This document shows, one piece after another, positions 10,770 to 19,964 of a stretch of 64,000 nt of DNA; position 1 is the stretch's first letter; each line of letters starts with the position of its first letter. Both the position numbers and the translations under genes were made by a program. The notes below the pieces were generated by a model, which saw nothing but the letters and a program-made list of their open reading frames with translations, ran no database searches and was not told the origin of the DNA. Source of the stretch: Gracilaria gracilis (lineage: Eukaryota > Rhodophyta > Florideophyceae > Gracilariales > Gracilariaceae); contig JARGSG010000222.1 of NCBI GenBank assembly GCA_030374805.1, positions 124,001 to 188,000 of the forward strand. The letters run 5' to 3'.

Positions 10770-12122
10770 TTATAACGTTGCCGGGCTGGTGCGCGCCATC
10801 TTACTACTGGCAGCGTTGTACACACTAACGCGTCTATCTGTGCCCGGCGCGCCGCGTAGCACGTGCGTCTGGTAGCGCTGCTCCGGCGGCAGCACGTGCA
10901 CCTCACCGAGCCCGTCCTTCTCGATTTCGGACTTGAGGCGCGCCACGTCGTTCCAGAAGCGCAGCTGCGCGGCGGCGTACACCATCTCGTCGGCCGAGTC
11001 CACCCAGTCGCGGAACTGCGCCTCGTCATAGCGAAAGCTCTCGTTGCGCAGCCGATGGCGCTTGTAGCGCTGCAGGCTCGGGCGCACGTTTTCAAACTGC
11101 AGCCGGTGCGGCACGCCGCCAAACAGCGCGTGAAACAGCCGGCACGACAGCTCAAACTGCTCGGTGAGCCCCACAAACGCAATGTGGTCCGCCACCAGCG
11201 CCACGGCGCGCAGCGCGTCGCGCTCCGTCAGCAGGCGCTGGTCGCGGTACGAGCGCCCCAGCAGCAGCTTTGCGTGCTGCGACCAGAACTCGGAGCGGTG
11301 CAGAAAGGCGTACAGCGGCTCCTTGGGCGTGCGCGACGCGTTGAAGTGAAGGTTGAGGTGCAGGTAATTGGAGTACATGCGCTGCTTGGGGATGCGGAAC
11401 ATGGCCACGGCGTGCGGCACCTCCCACTGCTGCAGCGGCTTGTGGATGTACAGCGCGTACTGCGGCCGTCCGGACACGGGGTGCGTCGTGACGAGGCGGC
11501 GCGCGCAATGGCGGCGCAGCCACGCGCGCCCGGAGCGGTTTGCAAACAGCCAGTCCCACGAGAAGGAGCTGGCGTGCGACAGCGCCAGCGCGGCGGGGCG
11601 CTCCTTTGCCGGCACCACGAACACGTCGCGCGGCGCGTCGGGGCAGCCCCAGCGCACCAGCGTGTTCACCAGCGACGTGCCCGTCTTGGGCACGTGCAGC
11701 CAGCGTACGAAGCGCGACGCCGGCCGCGCGCGCCCCGCCGCCAGCGCGCCGCGCAGCCGCCTTTCGTAGTCCTCGCGCTGCTGCTGCTGCACGCGCCGCC
11801 GCTGCGACGGCGGCGGCGGCGGCTGTTGGGTCCGACGCGCGCGCGGCGACGCCTGCCGCCACAGCGCTAGCAGCGGCAGCAGCAGCAGCAGCAGCGCGGC
11901 GAGCGGCGCCACGCGCGACGCGCGGCGGCGCGGCGGCGCGCGCGAGGCAGGCGCCGCCACCGCCGGCGCGGCGCGCGGCGGCGGCGGCGGTAGCGGCGCG
12001 TGCGCGCTGCGTAGCGACGCGGCGGCGCGCGCGCGCGCGCTGCTGGCGCTGCGCGGCGCGCCGGCGGCAGCAGCGGCAGCGGCGGCGGTGGTGGGCGGGG
12101 CGGGGACGACGGCGCCCGGCAT
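10770..12122 (-). CDS. membrane-anchored sulfotransferase (carbohydrate type)
   Basis: A 450-residue type II membrane protein that would transfer sulfate from PAPS to a glycan in the Golgi. After a basic, Ala/Pro-rich cytoplasmic tail there is one membrane segment (APLAALLLLLLPLLALW, about residues 72-90), then a Gln/Pro-rich stem and the catalytic domain. The 5'-phosphosulfate loop is HVPKTGTSLVNTLVRW (about 142-157). The 3'-phosphate binding region is AMFRIPKQRMYSNYLHL. These match the heparan-sulfate-like/Sulfotransfer_2 group in outline; the acceptor cannot be told. I chose the ATG at 12120-12122 (MPGAVVPAP). The frame stays open to 12611, but the extra part is Arg/Ala repeats coded by GC-rich microsatellites. 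Convergent with copine and divergent from the SPC1 gene. Confidence 0.85.
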   Translation of the reverse strand: MPGAVVPAPPTTAAAAAAAAGAPRSASSARARAAASLRSAHAPLPPPPPRAAPAVAAPASRAPPRRRASRVAPLAALLLLLLPLLALWRQASPRARRTQQPPPPPSQRRRVQQQQREDYERRLRGALAAGRARPASRFVRWLHVPKTGTSLVNTLVRWGCPDAPRDVFVVPAKERPAALALSHASSFSWDWLFANRSGRAWLRRHCARRLVTTHPVSGRPQYALYIHKPLQQWEVPHAVAMFRIPKQRMYSNYLHLNLHFNASRTPKEPLYAFLHRSEFWSQHAKLLLGRSYRDQRLLTERDALRAVALVADHIAFVGLTEQFELSCRLFHALFGGVPHRLQFENVRPSLQRYKRHRLRNESFRYDEAQFRDWVDSADEMVYAAAQLRFWNDVARLKSEIEKDGLGEVHVLPPEQRYQTHVLRGAPGTDRRVSVYNAASSKMARTSPATL

Positions 12123-12220
12123 GCGCGCTGGTGTGGGCCGCGGCGGACGGCGGCAGGCGGCGGACGGCGGCAGGCGGCGGACGGCGGCAGGCGGCGGACG
12201 GCGGCAGGCGGCGGCAGACG

Positions 12221-12264
<44 letters not shown>

Positions 12265-12549
12265 TGAGGCGGGTGCAGACGCGGCGAAACGGCGGCGGCC
12301 GCAGCAGCAGCAGCCGCCGCCGCGGCTCTCCGGCAGCAGCGGGCAGCAGCGGCAGCCGCGGGCGGCAGCGGCGCGGCGGCGCGGTGGCGCGCGCTGATTG
12401 GCGGCGCGCCGTGGCGGCTGACAGCGCGCGCGCGCGCGCCCGCGGCCGGCGGCGAGGCGCCCGCGTGGGATGAGGCGAGAGCGCGGGCGATCGGCGGCGG
12501 CGCGGGCGGGCGGGCGAGCGAGCGAGCGAGCTGAGCGCGCGCGCGAGAC
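12123..12549. promoter_or_regulatory. divergent promoter region, GC-repeat rich
   Basis: The 427-bp space between two divergent genes (sulfotransferase to the left, SPC1 to the right). It contains about five copies of a 16-17 bp unit related to GGCGGACGGCGGCAGG (about 12140-12222), followed by a GCGGGC hexamer array (about 12226-12264). No TATA box was seen. It is inferred to be a CpG-rich bidirectional promoter. Confidence 0.55.
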
Positions 12550-12804
12550 ATGGACCTGCGCGGGCAGTTTGCGAGCGAGCGGCTGTTCGTGGCGCTCATG
12601 TGGGCGCTCACGTTGCTGGCTGCGCTGCTGACGTTTGCGGCGGACGACGTGCGCGTGATGTTTGGCGCGTTTGGCGGCGGGCTGCTGCTCGTGTCGGCGG
12701 TACGTATGCACGCCAGTCTCTTTCCGGCGCTGCGGCGCGCGCGCTCCGCCCTCTCTTCGTCGCTGCCGCTGTGTCTGACTATGCCGCCTTTTTTGTGTGT
12801 GCGT

Positions 12805-12836
<32 letters not shown>

Positions 12837-12982
12837 CTACTGCGTGCTGTGCGTGCGTGCTCTCGCCGTTGTCGCCGTCGTCGTCGTCGCCGCCGTCGTC
12901 GCCCGCGTAGATCTGCGTGCCGGAGTGGCCGTGCTTCAACCGCCACCCGCTGCGCTTCGCCGCCGCCTCCGCGCCGCCGTGA
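12550..12982 (+). CDS. SPCS1: signal peptidase complex subunit 1 (SPC12/SPCS1)
   Basis: A two-exon gene for a 73-residue ER membrane protein, the small non-catalytic subunit of signal peptidase. Exon 1 (12550-12699) codes MDLRGQFASERLF, matching the family start (MDxxGQxLAExxF), and two hydrophobic hairpin segments (LMWALTLLAALLTF and VMFGAFGGGLLLV). Exon 2 (12911-12982) codes CVPEWPCFNRHPLRF, the family signature PxWPxYxRHPLxW, then stops at TGA. Donor GTACGT at 12700 and acceptor GCGTAG ending at 12910 are clear, and the phase is 0. It is shorter than the human (102) and yeast (94) proteins but keeps the diagnostic core. Without the splice the frame runs into GT repeats. Confidence 0.9.
12700..12910 (+). 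other. GT-AG spliceosomal intron of SPC1
   Basis: A 211-bp intron with GTACGT donor and TAG acceptor. It contains a GT-rich microsatellite (about 12794-12834) and a pyrimidine-poor, GTC-rich 3' end. Confidence 0.85.
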
Positions 12983-13118
12983 GAGCGGCACGCAGCGCGC
13001 GGCCAGCGCCCCCCCACGTAAACAGAACCCCGTGCTCAAAACCAACCCAACAACAGCCTGCGCGCGCGCGCGCGCAGCCACCGCGCTCTCTCCCCCAAAG
13101 CGCCGCGCGTCCGTACCC

Positions 13119-13119
13119 A

Positions 13120-13154
<35 letters not shown>

Positions 13155-13157
13155 GTC
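13119..13157. repeat. (CT)n microsatellite
   Basis: About nineteen CT dinucleotides with two G interruptions, in the 395-bp spacer between the SPC1 and phosphatase genes, which otherwise shows only GC-rich sequence. Confidence 0.85.
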
Positions 13158-13377
13158 TCGCACTCACTCAGCGACTAGAGGCATGCTGCTGCAGAATGCT
13201 GCGCCGCCGCGCCGCGCCGCGCGCGCGCGCCCGCTGCGCGCCCGTTGCTGCGCGCCGCGCGCCGCAGCGCCGCTTTTTTGAGCGCGCGCAAACACAAGTA
13301 GATAACTTTTTACATGCTGTAGATCGGTGCGCGCGCGTCGCGGCGCGGCAGCGCGTGCGGCCGCTTGCGCGCGCGTC

Positions 13378-13965
13378 ATGTCCATTCCGCGCGAGCCGCC
13401 ACAACGCGCGCCGCGCGCGTCTACGCCGCCGCCGCCACCGGCGCTGCGCTTCGTGTCGGTGGGCGGCTCGCTCATCCCGCCCACCAACTTTGGCATCGTG
13501 GAGGAGCAGCTGTACCGCTCGGGCATGCCCAACGAGCTCAACTTTCCGTTCCTGGAGCGGCTGCAGCTGCGCACCATAATCTACCTGGCGTCGGACGACG
13601 TCAGCGACCGGCTGCACCACTTCATCGACGACCAGCGCATCCGGCTGCTGCAGCTGTTCCAGCACGACGACGTGCTCACGCCGTGGAAGCCAATCAGCGA
13701 GGAGACGGTGCTGTGCGCCATGCATCTGCTGCTGAGCACGCGCAACTACCCCGTGTGCATCATGTGCTCGCAGGGCCGCCACCGCACCGGCACCGTCGTC
13801 GGCTGCCTGCGCAAGCTGCAGCGCTGGAGCCTGTCCAGCATCTTTGATGAGTATCACCGCCACGCAGACGGCAAGGGCCGCCTCGTCAACGAGCAGTTCA
13901 TCGAGCTGTTCGACACCGACCTCATCAACGTCCCGTCCGTCAACCCGCCCAACTGGCTGCGTTGA
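13378..13965 (+). CDS. plant/fungi-type atypical dual-specificity phosphatase (SIW14-like)
   Basis: A 195-residue cysteine phosphatase of the PFA-DSP/SIW14 family. Members hydrolyse inositol pyrophosphates and some phosphotyrosine; substrate preference here is inferred from family. After a 25-residue Pro-rich start comes the family opening NFGIVEEQLYRSGMPNELNF, then LRTIIYLASDD. The active site is CSQGRHRTG, a CX5R loop with Cys at about residue 130 (the usual form is C-x-x-G-K-H-R-T-G). It is followed by LRKLQRWSLSSIFDEY and the C-terminal FIELFDTDLI. The acidic pair before the loop and the HRTG serve as in the family. Start: ATG at 13378, just after GC-rich leader sequence. No introns. It ends 187 bp before the MULE insertion. 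Confidence 0.92.
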   Translation: MSIPREPPQRAPRASTPPPPPALRFVSVGGSLIPPTNFGIVEEQLYRSGMPNELNFPFLERLQLRTIIYLASDDVSDRLHHFIDDQRIRLLQLFQHDDVLTPWKPISEETVLCAMHLLLSTRNYPVCIMCSQGRHRTGTVVGCLRKLQRWSLSSIFDEYHRHADGKGRLVNEQFIELFDTDLINVPSVNPPNWLR

Positions 13966-14144
13966 CGCACCGATGTCGCGCACGCCTCCACCCCACACAA
14001 CTTATCAGCGTCTCACTCGCTGCTGCGACACGCCGTCAGCAACCAAGTGCGCTTCGTTATCACACATGAGCCCGTGCCGCTCGTTGCAGCTTCTTTGAGC
14101 CTTATCGAACTCGACCACTGTGATAAATCAGTACAGGTGAACAC

Positions 14145-14152
14145 TGTTATTA
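14145..14152. repeat. 8-bp target-site duplication of the MULE, left
   Basis: TGTTATTA immediately before the left terminal inverted repeat; the identical octamer follows the right terminal repeat at 53757-53764. Confidence 0.9.
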
Positions 14153-14382
14153 GGGCCCCGGCCGAATCGACACGACGTAGGTGACGTAAACCCTTGAGGC
14201 CAATGAGCGCGAACTGACTCAACTAGCCGTCCACACTTATATAGCGCGTTATTGATGATTTTCTCTCGGCCAACTAGCTCCTTTAATTCATCTTATCCCC
14301 CTATAGCATCGTACTGACTCTACTATTGACCCCATCTACCCATTACAACGAGCCAAGTCAAGAAGCATATGCGCTCATAGAC
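14153..14382 (+). repeat. MULE left terminal inverted repeat
   Basis: 230 bp starting GGGCCCCGGCCGAATCGACA. The inverted partner at 53527-53756 starts GAGCCCCGGCCGAATCGACA. Identity is about 96% by eye, ending at the same base in both (GCGCTCATAGAC). Confidence 0.93.
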
Positions 14383-14446
14383 GTCAGTTAGTGTAGTTGT
14401 GTAGAATACGATCTGCGACACTAAAGCACGCCAAAAAATTGAAGTG

Positions 14447-14449
14447 TTA
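14447..14449. repeat. TTA target-site duplication of the Harbinger element, left
   Basis: TTA next to the left terminal inverted repeat; the partner TTA is at 17715-17717. TTA/TWA is the standard PIF/Harbinger target. Confidence 0.85.
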
Positions 14450-14626
14450 GAGTGTCTCCACCGGTAGCGTGATTCAATCCAAAACCCAATCAATGTGTAT
14501 GTTTTGTATTGGTGGGTTCAAATGTTTGGTATTGAGTTCATTCTCGACATTCAACCGTTCTCTTTGAACCACAGTTCAACCCACCAACCCAGATCTCCAT
14601 CCAAGCCATCCAAACTCTCGAAGGAA

Positions 14627-15967
14627 ATGGATTCACTTCCTCATATATACCAAGACAACCAAGATGTTGACATTGCATTTGCTGTAGCCTTCTGGACTCA
14701 AATGGTTCCCCAGTGTGTCTTGACGACAATGAACACCCACAATCGAGGGTCTGTGCCTGGCAAAGCCCCGAACGTACAACGCAACTTTTCACAAATACAT
14801 ATCTTTTACATGATGAAGGTCTTTTGGCCCGTCGATTCCGTTCGCCCATTTTCTATCGACACTGGTCCTCAACAATCAGAAAAGGCATTTCAAAGAAGAT
14901 TCAAAATGCCCAGGGTTCTATTCAACAAAATACTCACAGGAGTTGTAGCTAAATCAGACTACTTTCGTAAAGGACTTCGACCAAACGCTGTTGGACAACT
15001 TGACATATCTCCTTTAGTCAAAGTAATATGCGCCTTGGGACAGCTTACACATGACATTCCAAGTGACCTCGCTGAAGACATGTTTGATGTTTCAGATTCA
15101 ACAGCTGCATTGTGTTTGGACGAGTTCTGCAAGACAGTAAGAGAAAGATTTGGTCCTGTGTATTTGCGAGACCCAAATGAAGAAGATTTGGTCAGAATTG
15201 AAAGACAGTTTGCGAGAGTAGTATTTCCGGGATGTATTGGGTGCTTAGATTGTGGCGGATGGGAATGGCAGAGTTGTCCGAAGGTGCTTCAAGGGGTCAT
15301 GTTAGGCAAAGAAGGTAAGCCAGTATTGAGAATAGAGATCATATTTGATCTAGACATGTAGATTTGGGCCTTTCAGTTTGGTCTACCGGGAAGATTCAAT
15401 GATTTGAATGTGCTGGAGGTTAGTGACCACTTCAACAAAGTACTGGCTAGAACCTTTCCTGCTTTCAAACCTTCGTACACCGTCAATGGAGTGATTATGG
15501 AATGGTACTACTACTTGACGGATGGAATATACCAGAAATGGAAGATATTCATTCAAACAATTTCTCAACCAATAACGAAGAAAGAGAAGCTGTTCTCTGC
15601 CAGACAAGAGGCTGTCCGCAAGATGGTAGAGAGGACATTCGGAGTACTATATAAGCGTTTCAGAAGCTTGTTTGTCAAGACACAAAAGTTCAATATATAC
15701 AAGATAGAAAAAATGTCCTCAGCCGCAGCCATACTGCACAACATGTGGGTTGAAGTTCGCCCAGAAACGTACAGTGGTGATGATGCCGGTGGTGCTTCAA
15801 ACCTGTACAGGGAGGAGGATGATTGCACAGACTTTGTAGTTGAGAGTCTGGAGCGAGAGGATCTAGAAGGTCTACATAGCAAGCGATACGTTGCTGATGA
15901 TATCAAACTATCTAGCTTACAAAACAGGCTCCAAAAGGATCTCCTGGCACACTTATGGGATATGTAG
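14627..15967 (+). pseudogene. Harbinger DDE transposase, one in-frame stop
   Basis: A HARBI1/Plant_tran-type nuclease that would cut and join element ends. All three catalytic acids are visible: Asp in GCIGCLDCGGW (about residue 207), Asp in FGLPGRFNDLNVLEVSD, and Glu in KMVERTFGVLYKRF. YYLTDGIYQKWKIFIQTI is a family signature. TAG at 15359-15361 interrupts the frame before IWAFQFGLPG, where family members have Trp, so TGG to TAG is likely. The frame is otherwise open from 14495 to 15967. I chose ATG 14627 (MDSLPHIY) because the upstream 44 codons overlap subterminal sequence; 14495 is possible. Needs the partner protein at 16230-17333. Confidence 0.88.
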
Positions 15968-16007
15968 GGAGGTGAAATGGTTGAATAACATCGATTATAT
16001 TGTGTGT

Positions 16008-16027
16008 CGACCTCCGTCAGGAGGTCG
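16008..16027. repeat. small hairpin next to the 37-bp inverted repeat
   Basis: CGACCTCC and GGAGGTCG, 8-bp perfect arms around a 4-base loop, directly preceding the large inverted repeat. Confidence 0.7.
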
Positions 16028-16029
16028 TT

Positions 16030-16116
16030 CTTCCGCTTCCGCGGGGGCGAGCCCGAGGTACGAGGGAAAATCCGCCTAACCCTCGTACCTCGGGCTCGCC
16101 CCCGCGGAAGCGGAAG
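16030..16116. repeat. perfect 37-bp inverted repeat, 13-nt loop
   Basis: The left arm at 16030-16066 (starts CTTCCGCTTCCGCGGGGGCG) is matched base for base by the complement at 16080-16116; the loop is AAAATCCGCCTAA. The arms are far more GC-rich than their surroundings. It stands between the convergent stop codons of the two Harbinger genes, so it could be a bidirectional terminator or a nested foldback element; no target duplication is obvious. Confidence 0.95.
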
Positions 16117-16229
16117 ATAATTTTTGATTCTAGTTGATAAAAATGCGATCTTGTTCACTCTGGAGTCAGCAAAAGTGGTACCTGCAGTAGTTTTTGAGGA
16201 GCATACAAAAGGTAGTTTGCGAGCCATTT

Positions 16230-17333
16230 CTATCCTTGGTGCGTCGAAGAATCTCCTGTCTCGCAATGAACGTCGTTTGCAGCAGATGGAGGGTCCCGAA
16301 CACTGGATTTGGTCGGTGTAGCAGCACCCTGTGCGCTACGGGAAGAAGATGTTTCAATTCGCACTGTGTCTGACTCCTCTGGCTGCATAAAAGAGGAGCT
16401 GTTAGGGACATGATACGGCAGAGAATCCTGATCCTGTAGCGCCGCTGCCTTTTCAACCTCGGCGAGTGCCTTCTGTGCAACCGCGTTCATGTACTTCTTT
16501 CGCATTTCAACATCAACATCAGGTAAAGAAAAGAACGTAAACATAGACTTCTGTCGTTCAACAGCTAGAAACACTTCAGCTACAGTGTTGCGCCTCTTCG
16601 CAGCTCTCGCCAGTTCTTCAATTCCCTCAGCACCTCTCTGTAAGGCCTTCACTTGGTTTGCCATAAAGTGTGCTCTTTTGCTACTACCAACAATTCCAGT
16701 ACCATTCAAACCGTAATTATGAGAAGGACGCTCCTTGGGCTCTTCATGTTCATCCTTACCAGAGTTACTGCCGTTTCTATCAATACCGCTTTCTACACCG
16801 CCATGACCTCTATTATCAGACCCTGTTTTTTCAACAGTTTCTTCCCTGTTCACAGGTTTCTTGGAGGACATCAGCATCTCCCACTGGTTTGTGTTGCGAA
16901 AGAACGTCAGAGCATCCAGAAACACAAACTTATCACCATATTCGAGTGGTGAATCCTGAAAGTAACTGTACATATTGCTGATGTTTGCTTGACCGTTGTA
17001 GACAGCAGTGGCTGCTCGCACAATGTCATGTTCAGTTGGTGAACCAGTGGGGCGCTTGGCTTGAATCGACATGACAATTCCTTCGAATTTGATACATTCA
17101 CAACGGGCCTTCTTATACCTTTGCGCGATTGCACTGCCAGTACGTACAAAGAATATCGCTTTGTTGTCGGTCTCCTTGTATTCTTCAATTAGAAGCTTAT
17201 ATGCGGTTTCAATCTGTCCCAAGAACTTTTCACGCTTATTTTCCGCGCCAGAAAGAGGGTCTTCAGAAGCTGCAATGAATGCGCGACAGGCACTCTTTGT
17301 TTCAATCACAGACCAGCCTTTGCCGGAGCCCAT
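16230..17333 (-). CDS. Harbinger accessory DNA-binding protein (Myb/NAM-associated-like)
   Basis: A 367-residue open frame resembling the second protein of PIF/Harbinger transposons, which binds element DNA and brings the transposase to the nucleus. The N-terminal trihelix-like segment reads KGWSVIETKSACRAFIAA, then DPLSGAENKREKFLGQIETA and SIAQRYKKARCECIKFEGIV, following the Trp-spaced layout of the no-apical-meristem-associated/Myb-SANT-like group. A charged linker follows (about 150-215). The conserved C-terminal half has AKRRNTVAEVFLAVERQKSM. It is convergent with the transposase and inside the same terminal repeats. No stop or frameshift seen. Confidence 0.8.
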   Translation of the reverse strand: MGSGKGWSVIETKSACRAFIAASEDPLSGAENKREKFLGQIETAYKLLIEEYKETDNKAIFFVRTGSAIAQRYKKARCECIKFEGIVMSIQAKRPTGSPTEHDIVRAATAVYNGQANISNMYSYFQDSPLEYGDKFVFLDALTFFRNTNQWEMLMSSKKPVNREETVEKTGSDNRGHGGVESGIDRNGSNSGKDEHEEPKERPSHNYGLNGTGIVGSSKRAHFMANQVKALQRGAEGIEELARAAKRRNTVAEVFLAVERQKSMFTFFSLPDVDVEMRKKYMNAVAQKALAEVEKAAALQDQDSLPYHVPNSSSFMQPEESDTVRIETSSSRSAQGAATPTKSSVRDPPSAANDVHCETGDSSTHQG

Positions 17334-17714
17334 ATTGTTTGTCTCGTAGTAACAGAAGTCTGGCGAAATCTCGTGAGTGATAATCTTTCCCGATGGCAGG
17401 AATGGCTGTTGGTATATTGCAAAGCAGGAATGTGATTATATGTACTTGTGGGAATGCTGTTTGGGGTATGCTTTCAATGGCGGGAAGTGTTCCCGCGAAA
17501 AGATCTAGAGAAGCGCATGCGTATAATTGGATTGAATCCAGTTGGTTCGGTATCCAAATTCGACCGATTTGGACTTTTTCCGGACGCGCTCCAATTCAAT
17601 GCTGTAGCATTGGATTCGATGTTCTCTTTGGAAAGTGCCGGTGGGCATCTATCGTGATTCATTTTTTGTACTTTGGATTGAAATCGTGATTTGGATCCGC
17701 CGGTGGAGACACTC

Positions 17715-18010
17715 TTAGACATCTACGCCACCGATCTATCGTCTGAGATGATGAGCATCTCCAAGATACGTTCTACGTTCCCTCCTTGCTAGAAGACGCA
17801 CCCATCCAACTTTTTCTGGCTCAACAACATCTACTAAGTAACGTCTGTTTGTTATTGTAAGTTTTACTCTGTCCAAATCAATTGCCCAACACTGCTTCAA
17901 TTGAGAAACAATAAAACTGACTTTTTCTTGTCATCCCAACCAGCAAACTAACACTCTCATATTCATGATGTGGTCAAAGAAGATGATAGCGTACGCCTGC
18001 TTAAATTGTG
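17715..18010. other. MULE internal sequence (after the Harbinger)
   Basis: The TTA duplication followed by about 290 bp of MULE body with no usable frame, ending at the solo LTR. No domain recognised. Confidence 0.6.
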
Positions 18011-18862
18011 TGTGGAGCAACGCCTTTGGCGGGAAAAGCACAAGCTCACGAAGACGTTCGGAATCTTCCCCTCGACAGGGCAGCACAGGGAACGGAGCAC
18101 TCCGGGAATGACACAGCTAAGCCGGGTGTAAATCCGAGGTCAAACCACCACGACAAGCGTCGGAGCGTGAGGCTGGTTAGTAGTCGGTAGAGATCCACGT
18201 GTTCACACGGTCACGAGATGAGTCCCCGAAAGAGAGTAGCACGGCAACGACAAGGTGTCGGAAACGGGCCACTGCGAACAGGGCAAAAAGGCAAACCCAA
18301 AAAAAGGGGAGAAAGCAAGCCACCAGAGTGGAGGGAAAGAGAGAGAGTAAAGCAAACCCAATACGGGGGCGAGTATACGACAATAGGTCGGAACGAGACA
18401 CACAAATAGTGGTTATACTCTGAGCGCCACAATGGTGGGTAACTATACGTGAACAACGCGGTCGTCACTCCACTTGGAGGTGGACAGTCCGCGAAGCGTG
18501 ATAGTTAGAGCCAGAAGCCCTTGCTTAGCAAGGGGCACTTTACTTGGGAGAGCGATGCTCAACCCTCTAAGTACTGAGCTCGGCGCACCACTGACAGTGG
18601 GTGCGCCGGGCAAAATAATCTATAAAATATCTGAGTAAATACAGCAATGCTGGGTGCACTGCCTCCGGCATATCCGTGCTACACGTGTGCTAGTCACACC
18701 CGCTAAGCGGCGCCTCGAGCCGTGCAACCCACGTGTACATGTGTGGAAATTACCTCAGCGAGGCGACACGCTAATAGCGCTGTAGCTCATATATATCTAC
18801 TAACGCATGATGCGGAAATTAACTAAGTACCTCAAATCGCTTCCGAGGAGTGTTGTCCTTCA
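18011..18862 (-). repeat. solo LTR of the Gypsy family
   Basis: 852 bp, TG...CA on the + strand (TGTGGAGCAA to CCTTCA), same family, length and orientation as the two LTRs of the complete element at 19965-30432. It is flanked by TTGTG on both sides (18006-18010 and 18863-18867), so it is a separate insertion reduced to one LTR by recombination. Small open frames inside it are not genes. Confidence 0.93.
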
Positions 18863-19278
18863 TTGTGTCACAGATTCTACATAAATCTTGAACAATATGG
18901 TAGAATAAGTTTCGAAAACTGTCCAAATTTGTTTAAAGTGATACAAAAACATGTTTGTAACATTGTGGTTGGAGCGAAAAAATACACGGCTGACAAACTA
19001 CTCAGGCCATCATCATTTATTCATTGCTCTGCAAAACGATCGCAGCTTTGTTCTTTGCTTATAACAAGCGCAATTTTGGATACGAGACCGCTACCTGGGA
19101 TTTTAATTTGTCCCTGTGACACTGGAAGCTCTATTTGAGCTACACAAGGCAACCACGCGTATCTAGTAACCAATAAGAAGAGCAAAAACTCAGTATCCAA
19201 AATATCCACACGGTTCTAGTCCCAATCAATATTAATTAAGATCATTGAGGTATTCTTATTGGTAGGGAGAATCCCGGA
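18863..19278. other. MULE internal sequence before the Ulp1-like fragment
   Basis: AT-rich MULE body. Open frames are short and interrupted. The region probably held the N-terminal half of the Ulp1-like protease, but I cannot follow a frame. Confidence 0.45.
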
Positions 19279-19908
19279 ATGGGACATAGTCGTCAGCCGC
19301 GCCCCACAATATTCTTTGGGGATAGCCTACGCTATAGATCTTCGAAAGAAGCATTGCAACTATTCAAAGACACATTCAAAGAGTTATTTCTTGGTGGCCA
19401 GGAAGCTGTTTTAGCGCGAAAGAACTACATTCTAGACATTCTTGGATTCAAGACACAACAAGATGGATTCAGCTGCAATGCATACGTTATTGCTGCAGCT
19501 ATCGAGCTTGCTGGCTGTACTGACTTTGCTCAAAAATCCACTTATCGCTCTGGATATGACTCGAAACTGTCAGAATATTACCGATGGATGGCCATCTGTA
19601 CTCGAATTGACCAAAGGGTAATGGCTTCAGCGTTTTTCAAGACAGATAATGTCTCGAAGAGTTTGGTTGGAATATTTCGGCTTCATCATCGAAAAAACTA
19701 CCTTGGTTTGCGAGATCGACGCAGAACACGTCTCGAGCGGCAACGAGACGAGATTAAGTGTCTCTCGGAGCTCTGTTCTACCCATCAAAATACATCGCAT
19801 CGAACCAGTCGAACGGAAGGGGAGACGAAAGCGCTTGAAGACCAGCCGCACACCACGATAAGGGCTAAAGTGATGGATCTTTTGAATAGAAGGAGCAACA
19901 AAGTATAA
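19279..19908 (+). pseudogene. Ulp1/C48-like cysteine protease fragment of the MULE
   Basis: The C-terminal half of a Ulp1-like (SUMO-protease-fold) peptidase as carried by some MULEs. Visible features are the Asp segment IFFGDSLRYRSSKEALQLF (about residues 11-29) and the oxyanion Gln plus catalytic Cys in TQQDGFSCNAYVIAAAIELA (about 58-77). The usual His-Trp should lie just before GDSL; the sequence reads GHSRQ, so the Trp is missing or mutated. The upstream half is not recoverable. After residue 100 the sequence is basic and unconserved. It is separated from the transposase only by the Gypsy insertion, consistent with one original element carrying both genes. Confidence 0.65.
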
Positions 19909-19959
19909 CTTATAAATTCTAGTTTACCTCCAATCCCTCCACGTATATCAAAGCGGAGC

Positions 19960-19964
19960 ATTCG
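19960..19964. repeat. ATTCG target-site duplication of the Gypsy element, left
   Basis: ATTCG before the TG of the left LTR; the partner ATTCG is at 30433-30437 after the CA of the right LTR. Confidence 0.92.

Larger units (their letters stand above)
14450..17714. mobile_element. PIF/Harbinger DNA transposon
   Basis: 3,265 bp with perfect 15-bp terminal inverted repeats (GAGTGTCTCCACCGG at 14450-14464, its complement at 17700-17714) and TTA duplications. It carries the two convergent genes expected of an autonomous Harbinger: a DDE transposase on + and a Myb/NAM-associated-like DNA-binding accessory protein on -. A perfect 37-bp inverted repeat separates them. It is inserted 67 bp inside the left MULE terminal repeat. 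One nonsense codon breaks the transposase. Confidence 0.93.

Noticed and set aside
11152-13017. A 621-codon minus-strand frame overlapping the sulfotransferase, and other frames at 11540-12397
   Set aside because: Low-complexity Arg/Ala shadows of the sulfotransferase and GC repeats; no conserved motifs.
18199-18423. Small frames inside the LTRs (and the same frames at about 20150 and 29770)
   Set aside because: Present only because the 852-bp LTR is repeated three times; the frames vary between copies.
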